This document shows, in pieces, positions 1 to 8,125 of a DNA stretch of 16,434 nt. Within the stretch, counting starts at the first letter, position 1. Each line of letters opens with the position of its first letter. The notes below the pieces were generated by a model. It worked only from the letters and a program-made list of their open reading frames with translations, had not been told where the DNA came from and ran no database searches. This DNA comes from Hyphomicrobiales bacterium (lineage in GTDB: Bacteria > Pseudomonadota > Alphaproteobacteria > Rhizobiales > Aestuariivirgaceae). The translations under genes and the position numbers were made by a program. Location: assembly GCA_023266715.1 (NCBI GenBank), contig JAHFPK010000031.1, positions 1 through 16,434 of the forward strand, written 5' to 3'.

Positions 1-570
1 GTTCACAGCCATGTGCACGCCCTTGGCCAGTGCCGTAAGCTTATTCGCGAACTTGGTTTGAAAGCTGTCGTAGCGGTTGATACCGCGGGAGCGGCACGCG
101 AACTGACCGAGATCAAGGACAAGACACGTGGCGCGATCGCAACCAAACTGGCAGCGAAAATCTATGGTCTCGAAATTCTCCGCGAAAATATTGAGGACGA
201 AGAGCACAATACCACACGATTTGTAGTGCTCTCCGCTACTCTACAAGACGCGGTGCTGGAAGATGAACCGATCATCACCAGCTTCATCTTCCGTGTACGG
301 AATGTTCCAGCAGCTCTCTATAAAGCCATGGGCGGCTTTGCCACTAATGGCGTGAACATGACAAAACTTGAATCCTATCAGCTTGAAGGGCAATTCTCTG
401 CTACCCAGTTCTATGCTGATATTGAAGGCCATCCGGAACAGCGCAGCGTGCGTCTGGCCCTGGAGGAATTGGCGTTTTTCACCTCCTACATGCGTGTACT
501 CGGTGTTTACAAGGCAAGTCCCTACCGCGCCGAAATCGCCGAGAGAATGGCGCCGTCTCAGGACGATTGA
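1..570 (+). CDS. pheA: Prephenate dehydratase, 3' part (5' end outside window)
   Basis: This enzyme converts prephenate to phenylpyruvate in the cytoplasm, the committed step of phenylalanine synthesis. The reading frame is open from base 1, so the gene starts upstream; 189 residues are visible. They cover the end of the catalytic domain, with VHSHVHALGQC at the start and the conserved T-R-F motif (NTTRFVVLS, about residues 71-79), followed by a C-terminal ACT domain (about residues 95-175) for allosteric phenylalanine binding. The ACT motif reads LESY instead of the classical ESRP; as I recall this is usual in alphaproteobacterial monofunctional enzymes. No chorismate mutase domain is visible, but the N-terminus is missing. 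The end overlaps the convergent nudC gene by 13 bp. The family assignment is secure; the monofunctional nature is inferred. Confidence 0.93.
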   Translation, partial: VHSHVHALGQCRKLIRELGLKAVVAVDTAGAARELTEIKDKTRGAIATKLAAKIYGLEILRENIEDEEHNTTRFVVLSATLQDAVLEDEPIITSFIFRVRNVPAALYKAMGGFATNGVNMTKLESYQLEGQFSATQFYADIEGHPEQRSVRLALEELAFFTSYMRVLGVYKASPYRAEIAERMAPSQDD

Positions 571-1424
571 AGGCAGGCGCGAATAAGATGGTGGGCGATT
601 GCAAGCGGCAATGGCGCTTTCAGACCTTGCACGTGGGTTCCCCCCAGCATGGACTGAACTTCGACCTTATCGAACCAGCGTGCCGTTTCAAGCTCCTTGG
701 GATCAATCACGATGTCATCGGTGAGAGCCTCGCCAATGAGACCAATCATCAAGCTCGATGGAAAGGGCCATGGTTGGTTTGAATGAAACCGGATATCGCC
801 AACGCGAACTCCAGCTTCCTCAAACACCTCCCGGCGCGCTGCCTCTTCAATGGTCTCGCCCGGCTCCATGAAACCGGCAAGGGTTGAATACATGCCTTCG
901 GGCCACGAGTTTTGCCGCCCCAGAAGCATGCGGTTTCCATGCCGGACGGCAATGATGATGACAGGATCCGTGCGCGGAAAATGATCGGTCGCGCAGGTCT
1001 TGCAATGACGGCGATACCCAGCATCCCTCATCTCTGTCTGCGCTCCGCAATTGGCACAGAAGCCGTGCCGCTCATGCCAGTGGAGCAGGGAACGGGCTTG
1101 CGCCAGTATGGCAAGTTCCCCCTGGGGCAGGAGACCCGCCACCGCGAGGCTGCGCAAATCCATGAGATTTTCTTGGCTTTCCGTAGAGCTCGCAAACCAG
1201 CCCGAGCCGTTTCCGTCGATGCCCAAAAGAACCCTTTCGGGTGAATTTGCGTGCGGAAACGTCTGCAGTTTCTCATCGATTATGACGGTTTTATCGCCGT
1301 TCATATGGATATGCCGCGTCGTGGGTCGTTCAAGCAGGCGGCCTAACCAGTCTTCATCAGTCCTGTGATTGGCGCAGCGGTCGAGGAAATTTCCGAGGAA
1401 GGCGAGTTCGGGTGAATGGGGCAC
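558..1424 (-). CDS. nudC: NAD(+) diphosphatase / RNA NAD-decapping Nudix hydrolase
   Basis: NudC hydrolyses NADH/NAD+ to NMN(H) and AMP, and in studied bacteria also removes NAD caps from RNA. Numbered from the GTG at 1424 (288 aa), the protein shows a zinc ribbon with Cys123, Cys126, Cys141 and Cys144, a full Nudix box from Gly184 to Val206 (Glu190, REVFEEAG at 198-205), and the NudC-specific QPWPFPSS motif at 217-224 that distinguishes it from other Nudix enzymes. The frame stays open to a TTG at 1499, but the extra 25 residues are hydrophobic and unlike the family, and would place the start inside the control region shared with the next gene. I therefore prefer GTG 1424, although its ribosome-binding site is weak. 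The gene is convergent with and overlaps pheA. Confidence 0.92.
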   Translation of the reverse strand: MPHSPELAFLGNFLDRCANHRTDEDWLGRLLERPTTRHIHMNGDKTVIIDEKLQTFPHANSPERVLLGIDGNGSGWFASSTESQENLMDLRSLAVAGLLPQGELAILAQARSLLHWHERHGFCANCGAQTEMRDAGYRRHCKTCATDHFPRTDPVIIIAVRHGNRMLLGRQNSWPEGMYSTLAGFMEPGETIEEAARREVFEEAGVRVGDIRFHSNQPWPFPSSLMIGLIGEALTDDIVIDPKELETARWFDKVEVQSMLGGTHVQGLKAPLPLAIAHHLIRACLQSS

Positions 1425-1562
1425 AATAGGTCCAGCAGTTGAAGGGCGTTGAGCGATAAATACAAGAAAAAAACAGATACTTAACTGAATATTTACCAAA
1501 AACGTTAACTTCTAGGGAGGGCAAGAATTCTGACGCTTGAGATTCGTCTCTCGGGACGCAAG
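1425..1562. promoter_or_regulatory. Divergent control region nudC / podJ-like, with CtrA-like and GANTC motifs
   Basis: This AT-rich 138-bp gap separates two divergent genes. It contains TTAA (1481-1484), seven bases, then TTTAC (1492-1496), one mismatch from the CtrA recognition pattern TTAA-N7-TTAAC. A GTTAAC palindrome lies at 1504-1509 and a GATTC (GANTC, the CcrM methylation target) at 1541-1545. CtrA and CcrM are cell-cycle regulators in alphaproteobacteria, which would suit a polarity gene. The motifs are short and could arise by chance in AT-rich DNA, so this is inference. No convincing sigma-70 promoter was fixed. Confidence 0.35.
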
Positions 1563-4500
1563 ATGAATCTTAGACTGCGTGAAAAAGTGGAAGAGCGAAT
1601 GAAACCGGGAATTCCGTGGAGTGTAAAGGGCATTGAACCAGAAACCCGCGAAGCCGCAAAAGAAGCGGCGCGCCGGTCTGGGATGACCCTTGGTGAATGG
1701 CTCAACTCCAAGATTCTCGATTCCGCCGATGAGGCAGAAACTTCTCCGGTGACTCGCCACCAGCGCGCGCCCACGTCCCGCGGCGAAACTTCAATTCGGC
1801 TTGAAGATATCGCCGAGCAACTGTCCCGCATTGCGCGGCGTGAGCAGCACACCGCCCCGCCGAGCCATGCCGCGGAGTCCCGCTTTGAAGATGAAGAGAC
1901 TCTGGCCAAGATTCTGAGCCGTGTCGAAAGCAATGAACGCCAGACAGTTGAAGCCTTTACCGCAGTCAACGAGCGCCTCGCTGTTTTAAGTCGGCAAGTT
2001 CTTCAGACCGCCAAAATGCCGACGATTAGCAAGCCCGAAGATTCTGCGGCTTTCAAGACATTGGAATCGGCCGTCCGCAATATTGTCGAGCACATTGAGA
2101 TCAGCGAGCGGCGCAACCGCGATACATTGAAGTCCATGCAGGATCGCATGGGTGAAATGGCTGAACGCGCCACATCCTCCAGCAGTGAACAGGTCCTGCA
2201 ATCTGTTCCCGCTTTTACCAGCCTGGAATCACGCTTGAGCGAGCTCGCGCGCCGGGTTGAGAGCAATGAAAACAAATCTGACTCCGACCTTTCCAATATC
2301 CTGCGCAAAGAACTTTCCCAACTTGCCGACAGAATTGAAACCGTTCGCGAATCCGCTGAACTTCTGGCGTCCAAGGCGCAAACCGCTGCAGTTCAAACTT
2401 CGCAGGCAGAATTGCGTGAGATTGAGAAACGCATTCTCAGCCTGTTGAAAGAGGCACAAACCGCCTTCTCCGGTCAGGGCGGCAGCGCCAATATGGAAAT
2501 GCAACGGTTGCGCGCCGAAATTGGAACTCTCAATCAGCGTATTGACAGTGCCAGGGCAGACACCGCATCGGAACGCGATGTGCATGCGCTGCGTGTGGCC
2601 GTTGAACAGCTTTCAACCCGCGTGGCGCAGGGCCCGGATATGCGTCCCCTGGCCGACATGGACAAGCGCCTCGTTGATATCACCCAGCGCCTGGAGATGA
2701 GCCAGCAATCGGCCCGCAACAATCCGCAGCTTGGCGATCTTGAGCACCGCATGGCCGAGCTTGATCATCGTTTGAATGAAGCCATTCGGCACCAGGGCGA
2801 CGGCCAAGCCCAGGTCGCCTTGGAGCAGAAGATATTCGAAGTGGCAGACCGTGTTGCCCACACCGAACACCAGCTCGGCCATCTCGAGACCATCGAACGC
2901 GCCATCAACCAGCTGTTTGATAGCATTGAGCAGAACCGCACGTGGGCAAAAGATGTGGCTGAGGATGCGGCCAACCGCATGGCCGATCGCCTGATGAACG
3001 TTCCAAGTGCCACCCCCCTGACGCTCGGGAATTCCCCTGAATTGCAAGCGTTGGAAGATGGCTTGAAGGTCGTGCGGGAAAGCGCCGTTGGCGCTGACAA
3101 ACGAAATCAGGAAACCTTGCACGCAGTCCACGAGACCCTGGAACAAATCGTAACAAAGCTGGCTGAGTTGGAAACCGCAGCCGCGGGCCGGCAGGTCGCT
3201 GCCGCGGCGGCCCAAGGTTACCACTTTGTGGCGCCTGAACGCGAACAAAACGCCTATTGGAATGCCGGATCCCAACAAAACCAACTGGCCCCGGAGTCTG
3301 CACTGGCGCAACAGGACGCCGCAAAATCGCAGGCAATTTCTGCCCCGGAAGACTACAGCAATCCTTTTGTCGATATGCAGACCAAACCAGAAGCCAACCC
3401 AGTATCCGAATGGCTTTCGAAATCGGCACTGCCGTCCAATCCGGTAGTTGAACCTCCCGCATTTGACGACGCGGAAGCAGCGCCAGATGATTTCATTGCC
3501 GCCGCACGCCGTGCCTCCCAGGCAGCGGCACAGAAGAGCATTCTCGCCACTCTTGCTCCGCGAGCCAAGACGTCAGGCAAACTCAATTTGCCATTCATGA
3601 AGACGGCCTCGAAGCCAACACGGAACGATCGCACCGGTGAAAAATTGCCACCGGAAATCAAGCCTGCCTCAAATGCAAATAATAGCAAGCGCCGTACGCT
3701 CGTGCTGGCGGGAATCGTTCTCTTGGCTGCCGTTTCGGCCCTAACCCTCACTATGCTCGGCAAGCCGCAAAAGTCCACGTCTTTAAAGGCACCGGCGGCG
3801 ATTGAGGGTATGGTTCAACCCACCAACCAGTCAAAACAAAGCAGGACTATCGCGCCAGCGAGTAAAACGCGGTCCCAATTTTTGTCGGCGAAGTCTGCTG
3901 GTCCTGTGTCACCGGATAATCAAGGCGGTCCCCAATCCATCGATGATATTCTGACGGGCGCACTGCCAGTTCAAAATACCGACGCAACTCTTGCCTCAAT
4001 TATTACGGAACCTGGAACAGCAACAAACGAGCGCGAAATGCCGCCTGTGGAAGTTGGCTCCGAAGCATTACGCGAAGCCGCCGAACAAGGTGACGCGGCC
4101 GCACAATTTATTGTTGCCACGCGTTATCTCGATGGCGAAGGCGTGATCCAGGATTTTACACGCGCTGCCCATTGGTATCAAAAGGCGGCTCAGGCCGGTT
4201 TGGCTCCGGCTCAATATCGCCTGGCCACCCTGTTTGAGCGTGGCCGTGGCGTGCCTAAGGATGCTGCAACGGCCCTGGTCTGGTACCAACGGGCCGCGGA
4301 GCAGGGCAACGTGAAGGCCATGCACAACGCAGCAGTCATTGCCACAGGAACCGAGGCCGGTAAGCCGAATTATGATACCGCTTACAAGTGGTTCTTGGCA
4401 GCCAGCCAAAATGGCCTGAAAGACAGCCAGTTTAATTTAGCGGTCTTATATGAGCGCGCCTTGGGCACAAAAGGCAGTGTCGATGAGGCCCTGTTTTGGT

Positions 4501-4922
4501 ACTTGGTAGCAGCGGCTCAGAATGATGCAGATGCCAAAAAACGCGCTGAAATACTGGCCCAAAACCTGTCGCCACTAGTCGTGGAATCCGTTCGTGGCAA
4601 AGCCAAGGCATGGATTCCACAACAGGCGCCAGCCCAGGCAAATGTTGTCACAATTCAGAATCCCGCCTGGCAGAACAAGCAGTCACTCACACAAATTGCG
4701 CCCGCCCAATCAACCGTGGAAATGAAATCGGCAACGACGGATCCTATCGGGCTGACCCAACAGCTACTGACCAAGTTGGGATTTAACGTTGGTGAAGCCG
4801 ATGGCAAGATGAGCGCACGCACCACCAATGCCATTCGCCTGTTTCAGCTCCAGTCCGGTCTGAAAGTGACCGGTGAAGTCAACGAAGATTTGATCAGCCA
4901 ACTCAAGGCAAAACTGGGATAG
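1563..4922 (+). CDS. podJ: PodJ-like polar organizer: coiled-coil, single-pass, Sel1 repeats, peptidoglycan-binding domain
   Basis: A 1119-residue protein with the layout of PodJ, which marks a cell pole and recruits polarity and division factors in alphaproteobacteria. The N-terminal segment (about 13-60) has the PWSVKGIEPETREAAKEAAR and GMTLGEWLN motifs typical of this family. Residues about 75-560 are helical, heptad-rich and Glu/Gln/Arg-rich (coiled coils), followed by a Pro/Ala-rich linker. One transmembrane helix lies at about 712-732 after basic residues KRR, giving a cytoplasmic N-terminus and periplasmic C-terminus. Four Sel1/TPR-like repeats span about 834-990, and a peptidoglycan-binding type 1 domain lies at 1060-1119. 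ATG 1563 has GGGA six bases upstream; ATG 1599 has GGAAGAG close upstream and begins MKPGIPWSV, so it is a strong alternative start. The gene is monocistronic and convergent with pdeM, 8 bp away. The orthology label is inferred from architecture. Confidence 0.82.
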   Translation: MNLRLREKVEERMKPGIPWSVKGIEPETREAAKEAARRSGMTLGEWLNSKILDSADEAETSPVTRHQRAPTSRGETSIRLEDIAEQLSRIARREQHTAPPSHAAESRFEDEETLAKILSRVESNERQTVEAFTAVNERLAVLSRQVLQTAKMPTISKPEDSAAFKTLESAVRNIVEHIEISERRNRDTLKSMQDRMGEMAERATSSSSEQVLQSVPAFTSLESRLSELARRVESNENKSDSDLSNILRKELSQLADRIETVRESAELLASKAQTAAVQTSQAELREIEKRILSLLKEAQTAFSGQGGSANMEMQRLRAEIGTLNQRIDSARADTASERDVHALRVAVEQLSTRVAQGPDMRPLADMDKRLVDITQRLEMSQQSARNNPQLGDLEHRMAELDHRLNEAIRHQGDGQAQVALEQKIFEVADRVAHTEHQLGHLETIERAINQLFDSIEQNRTWAKDVAEDAANRMADRLMNVPSATPLTLGNSPELQALEDGLKVVRESAVGADKRNQETLHAVHETLEQIVTKLAELETAAAGRQVAAAAAQGYHFVAPEREQNAYWNAGSQQNQLAPESALAQQDAAKSQAISAPEDYSNPFVDMQTKPEANPVSEWLSKSALPSNPVVEPPAFDDAEAAPDDFIAAARRASQAAAQKSILATLAPRAKTSGKLNLPFMKTASKPTRNDRTGEKLPPEIKPASNANNSKRRTLVLAGIVLLAAVSALTLTMLGKPQKSTSLKAPAAIEGMVQPTNQSKQSRTIAPASKTRSQFLSAKSAGPVSPDNQGGPQSIDDILTGALPVQNTDATLASIITEPGTATNEREMPPVEVGSEALREAAEQGDAAAQFIVATRYLDGEGVIQDFTRAAHWYQKAAQAGLAPAQYRLATLFERGRGVPKDAATALVWYQRAAEQGNVKAMHNAAVIATGTEAGKPNYDTAYKWFLAASQNGLKDSQFNLAVLYERALGTKGSVDEALFWYLVAAAQNDADAKKRAEILAQNLSPLVVESVRGKAKAWIPQQAPAQANVVTIQNPAWQNKQSLTQIAPAQSTVEMKSATTDPIGLTQQLLTKLGFNVGEADGKMSARTTNAIRLFQLQSGLKVTGEVNEDLISQLKAKLG

Positions 4923-4930
4923 CTCGACTG

Positions 4931-5605
4931 CTACCTAACGCGCCTTGCGGGAAATTTAAAGATCGCCCGTTGGCCGAGCATCCATGCATGGCTGTCTTTC
5001 TCGGTGAACAGGCCCCTGAACGGCATTGCCGATATGCTTAAGCCGCCGGTGAAACTGCCAAAGGCTGGCATGATGAGGCGCGCTGTGTTGCCCACAAAAC
5101 ATTTGCAGTGAATGCGCTTTCCCCGCTGGCTCACTGCACCCCCCGGATGAAGGTGGCCGGCAATTTCAAACTCATCGGGTCCCAACTGTTTGGGCTCATG
5201 CCTAAGCGTCACGCCGCCAAGCACCGCTTTATCGGCGATGCGGCCGCCAATATCGGTCGGTGGATGGGGATCATGATTGCCCGTGATCCAAATTGTTGCG
5301 GCACTTTCCGTTATGGCGCGAAGCCGGACCAAATCTTCATCGGCAATGCGCGTTCGCGCTTCGTCATCATGAAAACTGTCGCCAAGAAATATCAGTTGCT
5401 CTGGCCGGGCCTGGGTAATGACCGCTTCAAGCTGTATCAACGAAGCGCGCGTATCATAGGGCGGCAAATGCACGCCTCGTTTTGCCATGTTGGAGGCTTT
5501 TTCCAAATGCAAATCGGCAATCAGCAGGGTTTTGAATTCAGGCACAAAGAGCGCTCCCGAGAGGTCAGGAACAAGGTCCAGCCCATTGAGGCTTATGCGA
5601 TGCAT
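4931..5605 (-). CDS. pdeM: Ligase-associated DNA damage response phosphoesterase PdeM
   Basis: A 224-residue calcineurin-like metallophosphoesterase of the type found in ligase-associated DNA repair operons with an Lhr-type helicase. Metal-binding motifs are all visible: DLH at 31-33, GDSFHD at 75-80, GNHD at 109-112, His136, and GHLHP at 150-154. The frame is open further upstream to 5746, but that would overlap the helicase by 140 bp. ATG 5605 begins MHRISLNG, as expected for the family, and lies one base after the helicase TAA, so the two genes are almost certainly co-transcribed and translationally coupled. The protein is cytosolic, with no signal peptide. Its substrate is not established by the sequence; nuclease or phosphodiesterase activity on DNA ends is the working idea for the family. 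Confidence 0.88.
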   Translation of the reverse strand: MHRISLNGLDLVPDLSGALFVPEFKTLLIADLHLEKASNMAKRGVHLPPYDTRASLIQLEAVITQARPEQLIFLGDSFHDDEARTRIADEDLVRLRAITESAATIWITGNHDPHPPTDIGGRIADKAVLGGVTLRHEPKQLGPDEFEIAGHLHPGGAVSQRGKRIHCKCFVGNTARLIMPAFGSFTGGLSISAMPFRGLFTEKDSHAWMLGQRAIFKFPARRVR

Positions 5606-5606
5606 C

Positions 5607-8078
5607 TTAGACAAGCCCCATGGCCTCGTTGACAAGGGCGCCAGCGGCTTCGGCGAGAAGGGCATCATGGGCTTCGCCGTAAATTGATTCGCGCGCGATC
5701 TCAAGCAGCACTGGAACCGCAAGGGGCGATACAGTGTCCAAGGCACGATGCACGATTTGCCCCTTGATGCGTTTCAGAAGGAAGCCCAACCGATGAATGT
5801 CGATGAGACCTTCGGCGGCATCATCCCATGCGGCCCTGAGCAGAATATGACCCGGTTGATGCGAGCGCAACACATCGTAGATCAAATCAGAATTGACCGT
5901 GACTTGCCGCCCGGTTTTTTCCTTTCCCGGCCAGCGCCTCTCAATGAGTCCGGCAATAATGGCCGCATTGCGAAAGGTGCGTTTCATCAGATTGGATTCG
6001 GCAAGCCAGGCTTCGAGATCGTCGCCAAGCATATCCTCGTCGAATAGTTTTTCCAATGACAACTTGCCGGAAGAAATCATCAACGAAAGATCGCGCACCG
6101 TCCAAATGACCAAGGCATATTCAGAAGCCGAAAAGCCCAGGGGCTGTGCCCCCCAGCGCTCCAGGCGCCGCGTGAGCAGCATCCCGAGCGTTTGCTGGGC
6201 AAGGCGTCCTTCAAAGGGATAGCATACGAGATAATGTTTTTCCGCCCGGGGGAAGGTTTCAGCCAGCATTTGATGGGCCTGTGGAACCACGGAATTGCGC
6301 CGTTGGGCGGAGAGCCAGTCCTGAACCTGTTGCGGCAGCGTGTGCCACTTTGCCGGGCTGCTCAATATCTCGCGTACGCGGGTAGCGAGATATGTTGACA
6401 GCGGAAATTTTCCACCCTGATAGGAGGGGACCATTGGGTCGCTGCCGTGGGCGCGGGTGGCCAGCGCGCCAAATTCATCAAGGCCCTCAAACCGCAATAC
6501 TTCTCCGGCAAACAGGAAGGTATCGCCGATGCTGAGTTGGCTGAGGAACCATTCCTCAAGTTCGCCCAGGCTTCGCCCGCCCGTGACCACCCGCTTGCCA
6601 AGCCGCCGCTTCACACTGGCAATACGCACTTTCAGCATTTCCGCTTCAACAATCGTGCCCATGTTCAGGCGGTATTGCTGTGCAATCAGCGGATGGGTTA
6701 AACGCCACAATCCATCAACCCGGCGTTTCAACTTGGCGTATTTCTCATAGGATCTCAGGGCGTAGCCGCCGGTTGCCACATAATCCACCGCCGCATCAAA
6801 ATCTTCTCGCGTGAGATTGCGGTAAGTCCAGGCCCGCGTAACTTCAGCAAAAAACTCATCTGCATCAAAAGGCTCAGCACAAGCCCGCCCCAGAATATGC
6901 TGCGCCAATACGTCCAACTTGAGAACCGCCGGATATTCCGTGTCCTGGGTATTTTCCTTTGCCGCCTGCAATGCCGCTTCGCATTCCAGAACCTCAAATC
7001 GATTGGACGGAACCAGAAGCGCCTCGCTCGGGCTGTCGAGCCGGTGATTGGAGCGGCCAATCCTTTGCAGCAACCGGCTTGAACCCTTTGGCGCTCCCAT
7101 ATGGATAACAAGATCGACATCGCCCCAGTCAATGCCGAGATCAAGTGTTGAGGTGCAGACGACAGCCCTCAATTTCCCGGCTGCCATGGCAGCTTCCACT
7201 TTGCGCCGCTGGCCGACATCAAGGGAGCCATGGTGGAGTGCGATTGGAAGGTGTGCTTCGTTGGCCTCCCATAGCCATTGAAACGCCATCTCTGCCTGGC
7301 TCCGCGTATTGACAAAAATCAGTGTCATCTTGGCGCGGTCTATTTCTTCATAGACTTCATCAATCGCATAGCGTGATGAATGCCCTGACCAGGGCACATT
7401 CTCTGCCGATTTCAAGATACGGATGCGGGGAGCGGCCCCTGCCTGTCCAAGCACAAGAGGAACGGGTGGTTGACCAACCGGGGCCAGCCAGCTTTGCAAT
7501 GCTTCAGGATCGGCAACCGTCGCTGAAAGACCAATGCGCCGTGCCGCTGGGGCAAAGCCCTGTACCCGTGAAAGAGCCAGCGACAGCAAAACACCGCGCT
7601 TTGACGTCACCAGCGAATGTAGTTCATCAAGAATGACGGACTTGAGGTGGCGCAACATATGCGCCGCCCCCGCATCTGCAATGAGAAGGGAAACCTGTTC
7701 GGGCGTTGTAATTAAAATGTCAGGTGGATGTTCCCGTTGGCGCTTGCGTTTTGAGTGAGGTGTATCGCCGGTCCGCGTTTCAATGGTAATCGGCAGCGCC
7801 ATCTCGCGCACGGGAGCTTCAAGATTTCGGGCAATATCCACGGCCAGCGCCTTGAGGGGCGAAATATAAAGCGTGTGAATGCCGTTGCGTTCATGGGGCT
7901 GGGACAGTTCCACCAGGCTTGGCAAGAATCCCGCCAGCGTCTTGCCCCCGCCCGTTGGCGAGATGAGCAAGGCGCTTTTGCCCGCCTTGGCGTGATCCAG
8001 AATGGCCAGTTGATGGGTCCGCGGACTCCAGCCGCGTGAAGTGAACCAGTCGTGAAATTTCTGTGGCAAGGCACTCAT
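5607..8078 (-). CDS. Ligase-associated DNA damage response DEXH-box helicase (Lhr family)
   Basis: An 823-residue superfamily 2 helicase with the Lhr-core layout. The N-terminal RecA domain carries Walker A PTGGGKT (41-47), the DELH box (151-154) and SAT (185-187). The second RecA domain carries FVNTRSQAE (about 255-263), TSTLDLGIDWG (about 309-319) and motif VI QRIGRSNHR (338-346). The C-terminal half (about 400-823) corresponds to the winged-helix and Lhr-specific region, including LRFEGLDEF. Length matches the short Lhr version, which is normally encoded beside an ATP-dependent DNA ligase, an MBL-fold exonuclease and PdeM. Here pdeM follows directly, but the gene upstream is a divergent transporter, so ligase and exonuclease are not adjacent. 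The start at 8078 gives MSALPQKFHDWF and has only a weak ribosome-binding site. Confidence 0.92.
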   Translation of the reverse strand: MSALPQKFHDWFTSRGWSPRTHQLAILDHAKAGKSALLISPTGGGKTLAGFLPSLVELSQPHERNGIHTLYISPLKALAVDIARNLEAPVREMALPITIETRTGDTPHSKRKRQREHPPDILITTPEQVSLLIADAGAAHMLRHLKSVILDELHSLVTSKRGVLLSLALSRVQGFAPAARRIGLSATVADPEALQSWLAPVGQPPVPLVLGQAGAAPRIRILKSAENVPWSGHSSRYAIDEVYEEIDRAKMTLIFVNTRSQAEMAFQWLWEANEAHLPIALHHGSLDVGQRRKVEAAMAAGKLRAVVCTSTLDLGIDWGDVDLVIHMGAPKGSSRLLQRIGRSNHRLDSPSEALLVPSNRFEVLECEAALQAAKENTQDTEYPAVLKLDVLAQHILGRACAEPFDADEFFAEVTRAWTYRNLTREDFDAAVDYVATGGYALRSYEKYAKLKRRVDGLWRLTHPLIAQQYRLNMGTIVEAEMLKVRIASVKRRLGKRVVTGGRSLGELEEWFLSQLSIGDTFLFAGEVLRFEGLDEFGALATRAHGSDPMVPSYQGGKFPLSTYLATRVREILSSPAKWHTLPQQVQDWLSAQRRNSVVPQAHQMLAETFPRAEKHYLVCYPFEGRLAQQTLGMLLTRRLERWGAQPLGFSASEYALVIWTVRDLSLMISSGKLSLEKLFDEDMLGDDLEAWLAESNLMKRTFRNAAIIAGLIERRWPGKEKTGRQVTVNSDLIYDVLRSHQPGHILLRAAWDDAAEGLIDIHRLGFLLKRIKGQIVHRALDTVSPLAVPVLLEIARESIYGEAHDALLAEAAGALVNEAMGLV

Positions 8079-8125
8079 AGTTCGCTAACTTGACTTGGGC
8101 TGAGCTCTAAAGCAACACGAGTTCC

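Noticed and set aside
2613..3311. Long minus-strand open frame (232 codons) inside the podJ-like gene
   Set aside because: It lies wholly opposite a well-supported gene, has no recognisable domain, and such open antisense frames are common opposite GC-biased coding sequence.
5606..5746. Upstream in-frame extension of pdeM (47 extra codons)
   Set aside because: It would overlap the helicase 3' end by 140 bp and does not resemble the family; ATG 5605 right after the helicase stop is far better.
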